Shown piece by piece: positions 26,471 to 33,849 of a DNA stretch of 38,505 bases. The stretch covers positions 1-38,505 of the forward strand of contig CAMEPL010000017.1 of assembly GCA_945931665.1 (NCBI GenBank), read 5' to 3'. Every line of letters starts with the position of its first letter. Position 1 is the stretch's first letter. The position numbers were made by a program, and so were the translations under genes. The DNA is from an uncultured Clostridium sp. Its GTDB lineage: Bacteria; Bacillota; Clostridia; Peptostreptococcales; Peptostreptococcaceae. Under the pieces are notes generated by a model. That model worked only from the letters and a program-made list of their open reading frames with translations, was not told where the DNA came from and searched no databases.

Positions 26471-26879
26471 AAGGTTTAATTTAACTAAGAAAAGAAACAT
26501 AATTATAAGATTGTTGCAATTTATATTTTTATCAATATTTAGAATGATAATAGTTACTTTTTTCATACATTATAAATATATATTGAATATTTGACAATAT
26601 TTGATAAAATTAATAGGGGAAAATGCACATATAAAACTTACATATTCTTAAAATAATAGATAGGTATATTTCAAAATGTAGTAATATGTTAAAATTTATA
26701 TTAGAATAAGTGCAGTACAAAGTATTTAAAAACAATAGCATATTTAATTTTACAAGTATCATATTATTAACTTACTTGTTTAATTAAGGAGTTAATGGGC
26801 TCTTTCGCCAAAATATTTATTTTGAGTGAAAATAATGGTATAATATTTTAAGATTTAAAAATTTACGGAGGTTAATGAA
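26471..26879 (+). other. AT-rich region between spo0A and steA
   Basis: 409 bases without a convincing gene. A 7-pair repeat ACAAGTA/TACTTGT lies at 26752-26758 and 26773-26779. TATAAT at 26839-26844 with TTTATT 17 bases upstream (26816-26821) is a modest candidate promoter for the steA cluster. The steA ribosome site ACGGAGG lies at 26866-26872. A GC-richer patch, GGGCTCTTTCGCC (26797-26809), stands out from the background but I cannot name it. Confidence 0.45.
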
Positions 26880-27995
26880 ATGAGAGTCGAAGCCCCAATT
26901 AAGGTAGACAGAAAGACAAAAAAGCTTGCTAAAAGACTTTCTGCTGGAGAAATCGCTGTTATAAATCATATAGATATAGATGAAGTAGCAGCAAACTCTT
27001 TAGTTGAATGCAAGATAAAACTTGTTATTAATGCAGCTCCTTCAATAAGTGGAAGATATCCTAATAAGGGACCAAAAATACTTATAGATAATAATATTCT
27101 GATTATAGATAATGTAGGAGAAGATGTATTTGAAGAATTAAAGGAAGGACAAATTATAGAAGTAAATAATGGACAAATCTATAGAGATGGTCAATTTATA
27201 GGACAAGGCGAAGTTATGGATAAGTCTGTTGTTGAAAAAAAGACACAAATTGCATACGAAAATATGTCTGTAGAATTAGATAGATTTATAGATAATACTA
27301 TAGAATATGCAAAACGTGAAAAAGGATTTATATTGGGAGAAACCGAAATTCCTAAAATGGCTACAAATTACAAAGATAGACATGTCTTAGTTGTAGTTAG
27401 AGGACAAGACTATAAAGAAGATTTAGCTACAATTAAATCTTATATAGAAGAAATGAAACCTATACTTGTTGGAGTAGACGGTGGTGCAGATGCACTTCTT
27501 GAATGTGGATATATTCCAGATGTAATCGTAGGGGACATGGATAGTGTTACAGATGAAGCACTAAAAAAAGCTAAAGAAATAGTAGTTCATGCATATGTAG
27601 ATGGTAGAGCCCCAGGTCTTAAAAGAGTACAAGACTTAGGATTAGATGCTGTTGTTTTCCCTGCACCAGGAACTAGTGAAGATATTGCTATGCTTACTGC
27701 ATATGAATACGGAGCAGAACTAATAGTAGCATTAGGATCACACTCTAATATGATAGATTTCTTAGAAAAAGGAAGAAAAGGAATGGCTTCTACATTTTTA
27801 GTTAGATTAAAGATAGGAGCAAAACTAATCGATGCAAAAGGAGTTAATTTACTTTATAAAAGTAAGTTAAAAATGAAATATATATGGGCCTTAGTAATAA
27901 CAGCTATATTCCCTGTTATAATAATTGCTTATTTATCTCCAACTGTACAGCAACTTATTAAATTACTACAATTAAAAATGAAACTAAATATGTAA
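26880..27995 (+). CDS. steA: SteA-like septation protein, thiamin pyrophosphokinase-like fold
   Basis: 371 residues. Residues 10-160 are a conserved N-terminal domain (LSAGEIAVINHIDIDEVAA, APSISGRYPNKGP). Residues 165-320 resemble the thiamin pyrophosphokinase catalytic fold (LVGVDGGADALLECGYIPDVI, VGDMDSVTD). One hydrophobic helix near residues 331-350 anchors the C-terminus. In Corynebacterium glutamicum SteA and its membrane partner SteB act in cell separation and recruit a peptidoglycan hydrolase regulator. The kinase-like activity has not been shown to my knowledge. The next gene, 16 bases on, is a SteB-like protein, so the known pair is present. It probably starts a long operon through the Nudix gene. 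Confidence 0.88.
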   Translation: MRVEAPIKVDRKTKKLAKRLSAGEIAVINHIDIDEVAANSLVECKIKLVINAAPSISGRYPNKGPKILIDNNILIIDNVGEDVFEELKEGQIIEVNNGQIYRDGQFIGQGEVMDKSVVEKKTQIAYENMSVELDRFIDNTIEYAKREKGFILGETEIPKMATNYKDRHVLVVVRGQDYKEDLATIKSYIEEMKPILVGVDGGADALLECGYIPDVIVGDMDSVTDEALKKAKEIVVHAYVDGRAPGLKRVQDLGLDAVVFPAPGTSEDIAMLTAYEYGAELIVALGSHSNMIDFLEKGRKGMASTFLVRLKIGAKLIDAKGVNLLYKSKLKMKYIWALVITAIFPVIIIAYLSPTVQQLIKLLQLKMKLNM

Positions 27996-28011
27996 ACTAG
28001 GAGGACTAAAG

Positions 28012-28887
28012 ATGAATATAAATATGAAATACTACATCGTAACTATAGGCTCTATATTTTTAGCATTAGGTATAGGAATTATAGTAGGTTTCAATTTAAA
28101 CTATGACCAAGAATTAAGTAAACAACAAAGTGAAGTTTTATCAGAATTTGAAGAAAGATTTGATTCTTTAAATAAAGAAAAAGTTGATTTAAATGCTCAA
28201 ATTGATACTTTAACTAAAGAATATGACAAATTAACTTCTTATATATCACAAAATTATAATATTTTAATTGCTGATGAATTAATAGAAAGAAATACTGGAA
28301 TAATAATTACTAATGAAAAAAATGATTATAGTGAAGAATTAGAAAACTTAATAAAAGATGCAAATGGTAACTTAGCTTTCAATATAGTTGTAAAAGATAC
28401 TATAGAAGATGAAAAGAAATTAAAAACTTTATCAGATGAAATAGATAAAGAGATAAAAACATCTCAAGATTGTATAAACTATATAATTGACTGTTTACAA
28501 GTAAATAATGCACAAAAAGATTTAGAAATGTTACAAGAATTAGATTTAATAGAAATTAAATCTTTAAGCAGTAATTATGCTTCATATGACTCTGCAATTT
28601 TAGTAGGAGAAAATGAAGATGAAAACATGCAAAAAACATTCGAAGTAAAAGAAAAAAATATTATTTCTAAATTAAAATCAGAGAAAAAATATTTAGTAGC
28701 TGTTCAAAGAGAAGCTAGCAAATCAAAATTTTTAAAATTATGCTCAGATTCAAAAATATCAACTATAGATAATATCGATTCTGAAATAGGAAAAATATCT
28801 TTAAGTATGTTAATAAAAGATGAAAGTATTGTAGGAAACTACGGAGTAGGCGAAAATGTTACTGATTTAATGCCATTTTCAAAATAA
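28012..28887 (+). CDS. steB: SteB/MctB-like membrane protein (copper transporter family, DUF3186)
   Basis: 291 residues. One N-terminal transmembrane helix (residues 7-26, YYIVTIGSIFLALGIGIIVG) with the typical GIGIIVG end, a coiled coil at about residues 32-80, and an extracytoplasmic domain to the end. The family is often labelled copper transporter (MctB of mycobacteria), but a single-helix protein is unlikely to be a transporter by itself. Pairing with steA points to the SteAB septation complex. Start ATG behind AGGAGGA. A 34-base gap separates it from the glycosyltransferase gene. Confidence 0.82.
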   Translation: MNINMKYYIVTIGSIFLALGIGIIVGFNLNYDQELSKQQSEVLSEFEERFDSLNKEKVDLNAQIDTLTKEYDKLTSYISQNYNILIADELIERNTGIIITNEKNDYSEELENLIKDANGNLAFNIVVKDTIEDEKKLKTLSDEIDKEIKTSQDCINYIIDCLQVNNAQKDLEMLQELDLIEIKSLSSNYASYDSAILVGENEDENMQKTFEVKEKNIISKLKSEKKYLVAVQREASKSKFLKLCSDSKISTIDNIDSEIGKISLSMLIKDESIVGNYGVGENVTDLMPFSK

Positions 28888-28921
28888 TAAAACTTACAAA
28901 AGTTAATTAAGGAGATATAAG

Positions 28922-29611
28922 ATGAGCTATATAAGTATAATAATACCAGCTTATAACGAAGAAAATAAAATAAAAGATACGCTAGAAAGTATAAAAGATA
29001 TTAAAGAAATAGATGAGATTATAGTAGTGGATGATGGCTCTAGTGATAAGACATCAGAAGTTGCAAAAAGTGTAAAAAGTGAAAAAATAAATGTAATAAC
29101 ACAGAGTAAAAATAGAGGTAAAGGATATGCTTTAAATAATGGATTAAAAGAAGCCATGAAAAAAGCCGATATAATAGGATTTTTAGATGGAGACTTAGGA
29201 AGTACTGCAAGTGAAGTTGAAAAACTAATAATGCCTATTGTAAATGATGAATGCGATGTTACTATTGCAAAATTCCCTCCTGCAAAGAAAAAAGGAGGAT
29301 TAGGATTTGTAAAAAATCTAGCTAAAAACTCGGTTTATGAAATGACAGGTGTTGAACTTACTTCAACTTTATCAGGCCAAAGAATATTTAAAAAAGAAGT
29401 TCTTGAAATATTTGATGAAATACCATTTGGATATGGTGTAGAAGTAGGAATGACAATAGATATATTAAAACATAATTTTAAAATAAAAGAGGTTTTAGTA
29501 AATATGACTCACTCAGAAACAGGTAGAGATTTAAAAGGATTTATCCATAGAGGTAAACAATTCTATCACATTAAAAAAGTTGTAAGACAAAAGAAAAAAG
29601 AGTGGAGGTAG
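28922..29611 (+). CDS. Glycosyltransferase family 2 (dolichyl-phosphate-mannose-synthase-like)
   Basis: 229-residue GT-A fold glycosyltransferase without membrane helices. Motifs in order: IIIPAYNEENKI near residue 6, EIIVVDDGSSDKT near 36, NRGKGYALNNGL near 62, and the metal-binding DXD in FLDGDLGS near 91. A C-terminal block GYGVEVGMTIDIL near 178 is shared with polyprenol-phosphate sugar synthases. It is placed 4 bases before a MraY/WecA-like gene, suggesting joint synthesis of a lipid-linked sugar. Donor and acceptor are unknown. Start ATG behind AAGGAG. Confidence 0.88.
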   Translation: MSYISIIIPAYNEENKIKDTLESIKDIKEIDEIIVVDDGSSDKTSEVAKSVKSEKINVITQSKNRGKGYALNNGLKEAMKKADIIGFLDGDLGSTASEVEKLIMPIVNDECDVTIAKFPPAKKKGGLGFVKNLAKNSVYEMTGVELTSTLSGQRIFKKEVLEIFDEIPFGYGVEVGMTIDILKHNFKIKEVLVNMTHSETGRDLKGFIHRGKQFYHIKKVVRQKKKEWR

Positions 29612-29615
29612 TTTT

Positions 29616-30482
29616 ATGACACAATATATTTTTCATGCAATATTATTTGTGTTAGGTTTTTTAGGGACATATTTTATGATACCTCTGTTTAAGAGTATGT
29701 TAGTTAGTGGAAATGTAATTAGACCTAACTACAAAAATGAAATGATACCTGTTGGAATGGGTATAGTATTTTTACCTATGATGATAATAAACAGTATAAT
29801 ATTAGGCTATATGACTATGAATACTATATGGGTTGTAGGTAGTGCAAGCTATTTAAATATGAACACAGTATGGCTTTTATGTTTAGCATTATATATATTC
29901 TCTATGATATGTATGTTTTTTGCAGGTGCACTAGATGACTTAATTGGAAATAGAAGTGTAAGCGGACTAAAAGGTCATTTTAAGAGTTTATTTAAAGGTG
30001 AACTTACTACTGGTGGATTCAAAGCTTTATTTGGTGGATTTGTAGGATTAGTAGTTTCTGTATGCATTTCAAACGATATAATAGATATAATTGTAAATAC
30101 ATTAATTATAGCACTTTCTACAAACTTAATGAATCTATTTGATTTAAGACCAGGAAGAGCTATAAAAGCTTATTTAGTAATCATGATACCTATATATATA
30201 ACATTAACAGGATATATAAAAGTATTACCACTTCTTATACTTCCAAATGTATTAGCATACTTTAATACTGATTTAAAGGCTAGAGGCATGATGGGAGATA
30301 CAGGATCAAATGTATTAGGAATATCAATAGGTGTTTTAATGGCATTTGGATATGGAATAAAAGTTAGAGTTGCATGGTTAGTATTTTTAGTGCTTATGCA
30401 TTTAATTACTGAAAAATTCTCTCTTACAAAAATTATAGAAAAAAATAAAGTGTTAAAATTCATAGATGATTTGGGAAGGTAA
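29616..30482 (+). CDS. MraY/WecA-like polyprenyl-phosphate sugar-1-phosphate transferase homologue
   Basis: 288-residue polytopic membrane protein, about nine hydrophobic helices, of the glycosyl transferase 4 family. Signature regions: GALDDLIGNR (first DD motif, about residues 107-116), NLMNLFDLRPGRA (about 170-182), and MMGDTGSNVLG (about 226-236). In MraY the middle motif reads NLTDGLDGL, so the second Asp of that motif is absent here and a LRPGR sequence replaces it. No His-rich C-terminal loop of MraY is seen. The length is also shorter than MraY. It is therefore a distinct subfamily; sugar and lipid substrates are unknown. It lies between a GT2 and DUF3866 genes. Confidence 0.82.
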   Translation: MTQYIFHAILFVLGFLGTYFMIPLFKSMLVSGNVIRPNYKNEMIPVGMGIVFLPMMIINSIILGYMTMNTIWVVGSASYLNMNTVWLLCLALYIFSMICMFFAGALDDLIGNRSVSGLKGHFKSLFKGELTTGGFKALFGGFVGLVVSVCISNDIIDIIVNTLIIALSTNLMNLFDLRPGRAIKAYLVIMIPIYITLTGYIKVLPLLILPNVLAYFNTDLKARGMMGDTGSNVLGISIGVLMAFGYGIKVRVAWLVFLVLMHLITEKFSLTKIIEKNKVLKFIDDLGR

Positions 30483-30486
30483 TAAT

Positions 30487-31563
30487 ATGATTAGTAGAAA
30501 AGTGGGGATTGTCGAATATATAAAAAGTAGTGACGATGATTTACAAGATATAAGAGTAAATGTTGGTGGAGAAAGTCAAAGAGCATATAATTATCCTAAA
30601 ATGACTGGAAAAGTAAATGAAGGAGACAAGGTTGTACTAAATACAACAGCTGTTGAGCTTAGCTTAGGTACAGGTGGATACCATTTTGTAATAAGCAATT
30701 TAAATAATATGGAGTCAGACTTAGATTCAGATGGACATATTATGAAACTTAGATATACACCGTATCAAATAGTCGTAGATAGTGTAGAAGATCATGAAAG
30801 TAAATATCATGACCTTATAAATGACTTTGAGAGTTTAGACAAGTTACCTGTTGTAGTAGGAACACTACATAGTATGCTTACACCTTTTGTAGCTTCTTAT
30901 AAAAGAAATAACCCCGATAAAAAAATAGCATATATAATGACTGATGGTGCAGCCTTACCACTTTATTTAAGTATGAATGTTAAAAATTTAAAACAAAAAG
31001 GCTTAATTGATTCCACTATAACGATTGGAAATGCGTTTGGTGGGGATTATGAGTGTATAAACATATATACTGGTCTTATAACGGCAAAAGAAATTGCAAA
31101 GGCTGATGTGGTATTTGTAAGTATGGGACCTGGTATTGCAGGAACAGGTACTAAATATGGATTTACAGGAATAGAGCAAGGTCAAATACTAGATGCTGTA
31201 AAAAAATTAGGTGGAACACCTATAGCTATTCCTAGAATAAGTTTTGCAGATAAAAGAGATAGACATCAAGGGATATCACACCATAGTATAACTGTACTTG
31301 ATAAAATTGTTAATGTAGATGTAGATATACCGATAACAATTTATGAAGATGAAAAGTTAAATAAAATTAAAGCACAAATAAAAGAGAGTAAATTAGATGA
31401 AAAACACAATGTTGTATTTGTAGAAAATAAAAAATGCAAAGAAGATTTAGAGTATTTTGGACTAAAAGTTAAAAGTATGGGAAGAAATTACGATGAAGAT
31501 AGTGAGTTTTTCGACTCTGCAAGTAGTGCTGCGTATTATTTAATGGAGGTATGTCATGATTGA
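30487..31563 (+). CDS. DUF3866 family protein, function unknown
   Basis: 358 residues, no signal peptide or membrane helix. The N-terminal part (VGIVEYIKSSDDD to about residue 65) looks like a small beta domain with a NEGDKVVLNTTAVELSLGTGG block. From about residue 110 an alpha/beta region begins with PVVVGTLHSMLTPF, IAYIMTDGAALPL and FVSMGPGIAGTGTKYGF, all conserved-looking. I recognise the family by these blocks but no reaction is known. The ATG at 30487 follows GGAAGG. It overlaps the Nudix gene by 8 bases (ATGATTGA), implying coupled translation and possibly joint function. Confidence 0.82.
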   Translation: MISRKVGIVEYIKSSDDDLQDIRVNVGGESQRAYNYPKMTGKVNEGDKVVLNTTAVELSLGTGGYHFVISNLNNMESDLDSDGHIMKLRYTPYQIVVDSVEDHESKYHDLINDFESLDKLPVVVGTLHSMLTPFVASYKRNNPDKKIAYIMTDGAALPLYLSMNVKNLKQKGLIDSTITIGNAFGGDYECINIYTGLITAKEIAKADVVFVSMGPGIAGTGTKYGFTGIEQGQILDAVKKLGGTPIAIPRISFADKRDRHQGISHHSITVLDKIVNVDVDIPITIYEDEKLNKIKAQIKESKLDEKHNVVFVENKKCKEDLEYFGLKVKSMGRNYDEDSEFFDSASSAAYYLMEVCHD

Positions 31564-32086
31564 GAAAGAAAATACTGTAAGTAGTGATTTGATATATACA
31601 GGCAAGACTGTGAGCTTAAGAGTTGACACAGTTGAAGTGCCAAATAAGGGATATCAAAAAAGAGAAATAGTTGAGCATAATGGAGTTGTAGCGGTAATAG
31701 CTATAACAGAAGATAATAAAATTATTTTAATAAAACAGTATAGAAAATCAATTGAAGATGTAGTTATAGAAATTCCAGGTGGTAAATTGGAGTTAAATGA
31801 AAATCCAAGAGAATGTGCCATAAGGGAATTTAGAAAAAAGACAGGATATAATGCAGAAAGTTTTAAATTAATACACAAGTTTTATCCTTCAGTAGGTTTT
31901 TCAAATCAAATGATATTTATATATCTAGCTGAAAAACTTGAAAAATGTGAGGATAGACAAGAAGAACAACAAATAGAGATACAAGAAATAGACTTTGATG
32001 AAGTATATAAAATGGTTTTAAATAATGAAATTTTAGATGGAAAGACATCTCTAGGTATACTACTATCAAAAGATTTAATTAATTAA
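31556..32086 (+). CDS. nudF: Nudix hydrolase homologue (ADP-ribose pyrophosphatase type) with degenerate Nudix box
   Basis: 176 residues with the architecture of NudF ADP-ribose pyrophosphatase (KQYRKSIEDVVIEIPGGKLE, then LIHKFYPSVGFSNQMIFIYLAE). The Nudix box should read G-x5-E-x7-REU-x-EE-x-GU. Here G76, E82, R90, E91, F92, G97 and Y98 fit, but both metal-binding glutamates are Lys94 and Lys95 (REFRKKTGY). These Glu residues coordinate the catalytic magnesium, so hydrolysis is probably lost or strongly reduced. The rest of the protein is intact, with no frameshift, arguing for a retained binding role. A nudF-xerD pairing near recN-steAB also occurs in Actinobacteria. Confidence 0.87.
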   Translation: MIEKENTVSSDLIYTGKTVSLRVDTVEVPNKGYQKREIVEHNGVVAVIAITEDNKIILIKQYRKSIEDVVIEIPGGKLELNENPRECAIREFRKKTGYNAESFKLIHKFYPSVGFSNQMIFIYLAEKLEKCEDRQEEQQIEIQEIDFDEVYKMVLNNEILDGKTSLGILLSKDLIN

Positions 32087-32100
32087 ATATAAAAGGAATA

Positions 32101-32152
32101 ACCTCCTCTCAGTTAACATAATATTTATATGTAAAGATAGAGGAGGTTTTTA
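32101..32152 (+). promoter_or_regulatory. Hairpin holding the spoIIM ribosome site; also terminator-like
   Basis: ACCTCCTCT at 32101-32109 pairs perfectly with AGAGGAGGT at 32139-32147, which is the spoIIM Shine-Dalgarno. Five to six T follow, so the same stem can act as an intrinsic terminator for the steA-nudF transcript and as a mask of spoIIM translation in read-through RNA. The loop is 29 bases. Confidence 0.65.
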
Positions 32153-32154
32153 AA

Positions 32155-32748
32155 TTGAGGAAAAAAGATTTTTATAAGAGGAACAAAAGCTTAATAATTA
32201 TAAGTATAATTTTTATTATATTTGTAGTAGTAGGATCATATTTAAATAAAATAGATAGTAGTAACTTAGATAATATATCGAATCAAATAAGAAAAATAAG
32301 TTCTTACTATGATGGAAATATTAATAAAAAAGATTTTATTTTTACAAATATAAAAGAGTACATAAGATATTTAGGTCTAATAGGCATATGTAGCTTATTT
32401 TTCTTTACATATCCAATAGCTATTATTGTATTTATATTAAAAGCAATATCTATAGGGTATACTATAAATACAAGTATTATACTTTTGGGATTTAGTAGTT
32501 TTAAGATGTGTATGATCGTATTTTTAAAAAATATTATTATCGTACCGATGTCTATAATTTTAATAGAACTATCGATAGGATATATTAAAAGTGTTTATAA
32601 ACAGTTGAAAAAGAAAAGACAAGATAGTATAGTATCTTTAGGAAAAGAGTTTGTATTAAATTTATTAATTATTATGTGTGCCTCTATTATATTACAATCA
32701 ATATTAAATATAATAAGTATCACCATAATACAATTCCTAGCAAGATAA
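32155..32748 (+). CDS. spoIIM: Stage II sporulation protein M
   Basis: 197-residue membrane protein of the SpoIID-SpoIIM-SpoIIP engulfment machine that remodels septal peptidoglycan. Five hydrophobic helices: about residues 12-29, 62-80, 84-104, 112-135 and 162-190. FIFTNIKEYIRYLGLIG and the FSSFKMCMIVFLKN region fit the SpoIIM family. It starts at TTG (32155), 8 bases after AGAGGAGG. The ribosome site is inside a hairpin that also looks like a terminator. CATAATAT at 32117-32124 weakly resembles a sigma-E -10; a transcript from there would start after the 5' arm of the hairpin and be free for translation. xerD follows after 11 bases. Confidence 0.9.
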   Translation: MRKKDFYKRNKSLIIISIIFIIFVVVGSYLNKIDSSNLDNISNQIRKISSYYDGNINKKDFIFTNIKEYIRYLGLIGICSLFFFTYPIAIIVFILKAISIGYTINTSIILLGFSSFKMCMIVFLKNIIIVPMSIILIELSIGYIKSVYKQLKKKRQDSIVSLGKEFVLNLLIIMCASIILQSILNIISITIIQFLAR

Positions 32749-32759
32749 AGGAGTTAAAA

Positions 32760-33653
32760 ATGAAGGTTTTAAAAGAGTATTTAGATTATATAGAAAAAAA
32801 TAAAAAATTATCAAAAAATACAGTAGCATCTTATAATAGAGATTTAAAAAAATATATAGATTATTTAAATAGTAGAGACATAGATATTTTAGATGTAGTT
32901 GAAAATGATATAATAAGTTATTTAATTGAACTCGAAAAAGATAATATATCTGTATCATCAATTTCTAGAATGATATCTTCTATAAAGTCATATCATGATT
33001 ATTTATTTTTTTATGGACTAGCACCGAATGATCCATCAAAGAATATAAAAAAACCAAAAGTAAAAAGAGAAGAAGTAGAAATTCTTACTGAAGAAGAAGT
33101 AGATAAACTTCTAAAATTTGATGATTTATCAACACCAAAAAAAGTAAGAGATAAAGCTATATTTGAAATTTTATATGGAACAGGTATTAAAGTTTCGGAA
33201 CTTATTGATATGAATTTAGAAGATATAGATTTAGATATTGATTATATATATTGTGGAAGTTCAAAAAACCAAAGGGTTATACCACTTTGTGAGACTACCA
33301 AATTTTATTTATTAAAATATATAAATGAGGCTAGAGAGCTGTTGACTTACCCAGAGGAAAAAGCATTATTTGTAAATGCACAAGGTCAAAGATTTACAAG
33401 ACAAGGACTTTGGAAGTTGATAAAAAAATATGCTAAAGAAGCAGATATAAATAAAAATATAAACCCTACAACACTTAGACATTCTTTTGCAATACATCTA
33501 TTAAATGGTGGTGCTAATGTAGCTGTTGTAAGTAAGATATTAGGAAATTCCAATTTATCAAGCTTACAACTATATTTAAAATATATAGATAAAAATCTAA
33601 GAAAAGAAATAAAAGCAAAACACCCGAGAGAAAATGACATAAATTTCAAGTAG
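32760..33653 (+). CDS. xerD: XerD-like tyrosine recombinase homologue with degenerate active site
   Basis: 297 residues, family length, ATG behind AAAGGAG. The N-terminal SAM-like DNA-binding domain (residues 1-95) is normal (LSKNTVASYNRDLKKYIDYL). In the C-terminal domain the catalytic set R-K-H-R-H-Y of E. coli XerD (R148, K172, H244, R247, H270, Y279) aligns without gaps of note to K144 (GTGIKVSEL), S168 (CGSSKNQR), T237 (NPTTLRHSF), R240, N263 (LGNSNLSS) and Y272. Only R240 and the tyrosine remain, so strand exchange is unlikely. Bacillus XerD also unloads SMC complexes at the terminus without recombination, a role a dead enzyme could keep. Chromosome dimer resolution may rest on another Xer protein. 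Confidence 0.88.
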   Translation: MKVLKEYLDYIEKNKKLSKNTVASYNRDLKKYIDYLNSRDIDILDVVENDIISYLIELEKDNISVSSISRMISSIKSYHDYLFFYGLAPNDPSKNIKKPKVKREEVEILTEEEVDKLLKFDDLSTPKKVRDKAIFEILYGTGIKVSELIDMNLEDIDLDIDYIYCGSSKNQRVIPLCETTKFYLLKYINEARELLTYPEEKALFVNAQGQRFTRQGLWKLIKKYAKEADINKNINPTTLRHSFAIHLLNGGANVAVVSKILGNSNLSSLQLYLKYIDKNLRKEIKAKHPRENDINFK

Positions 33654-33654
33654 A

Positions 33655-33687
33655 AAAACCTCTATAAAACATAGGGGTTTTATTTTT
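33655..33687 (+). terminator. Intrinsic terminator after xerD
   Basis: An 11-pair stem (33655-33665 with 33671-33681, one wobble), five-base loop, followed by a T-rich tail. Confidence 0.9.
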
Positions 33688-33849
33688 TATAAAATTTTTT
33701 ACAATTATAATTTGTGTTTATAATATGTTAAATTTGGAAATACTATAAAAAATATTTGTCTAACTATTTTGTAATAAGTATTTTATTGTTGAAATATTAC
33801 GAGCTAAGTTTTATAATAAAGAAGATACAAATTATCAAGGAGAGAAAAT

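Noticed and set aside
32737..32961. Reverse-strand frames and other overlapping frames opposite spoIIM, xerD and other genes
   Set aside because: They lie fully opposite well supported genes, lack ribosome sites and have biased hydrophobic composition typical of shadow frames.
32760..33653. XerD-like gene as a sign of a mobile element or integrated phage
   Set aside because: It sits in a conserved chromosomal neighbourhood with no cargo, attachment repeats or composition change.
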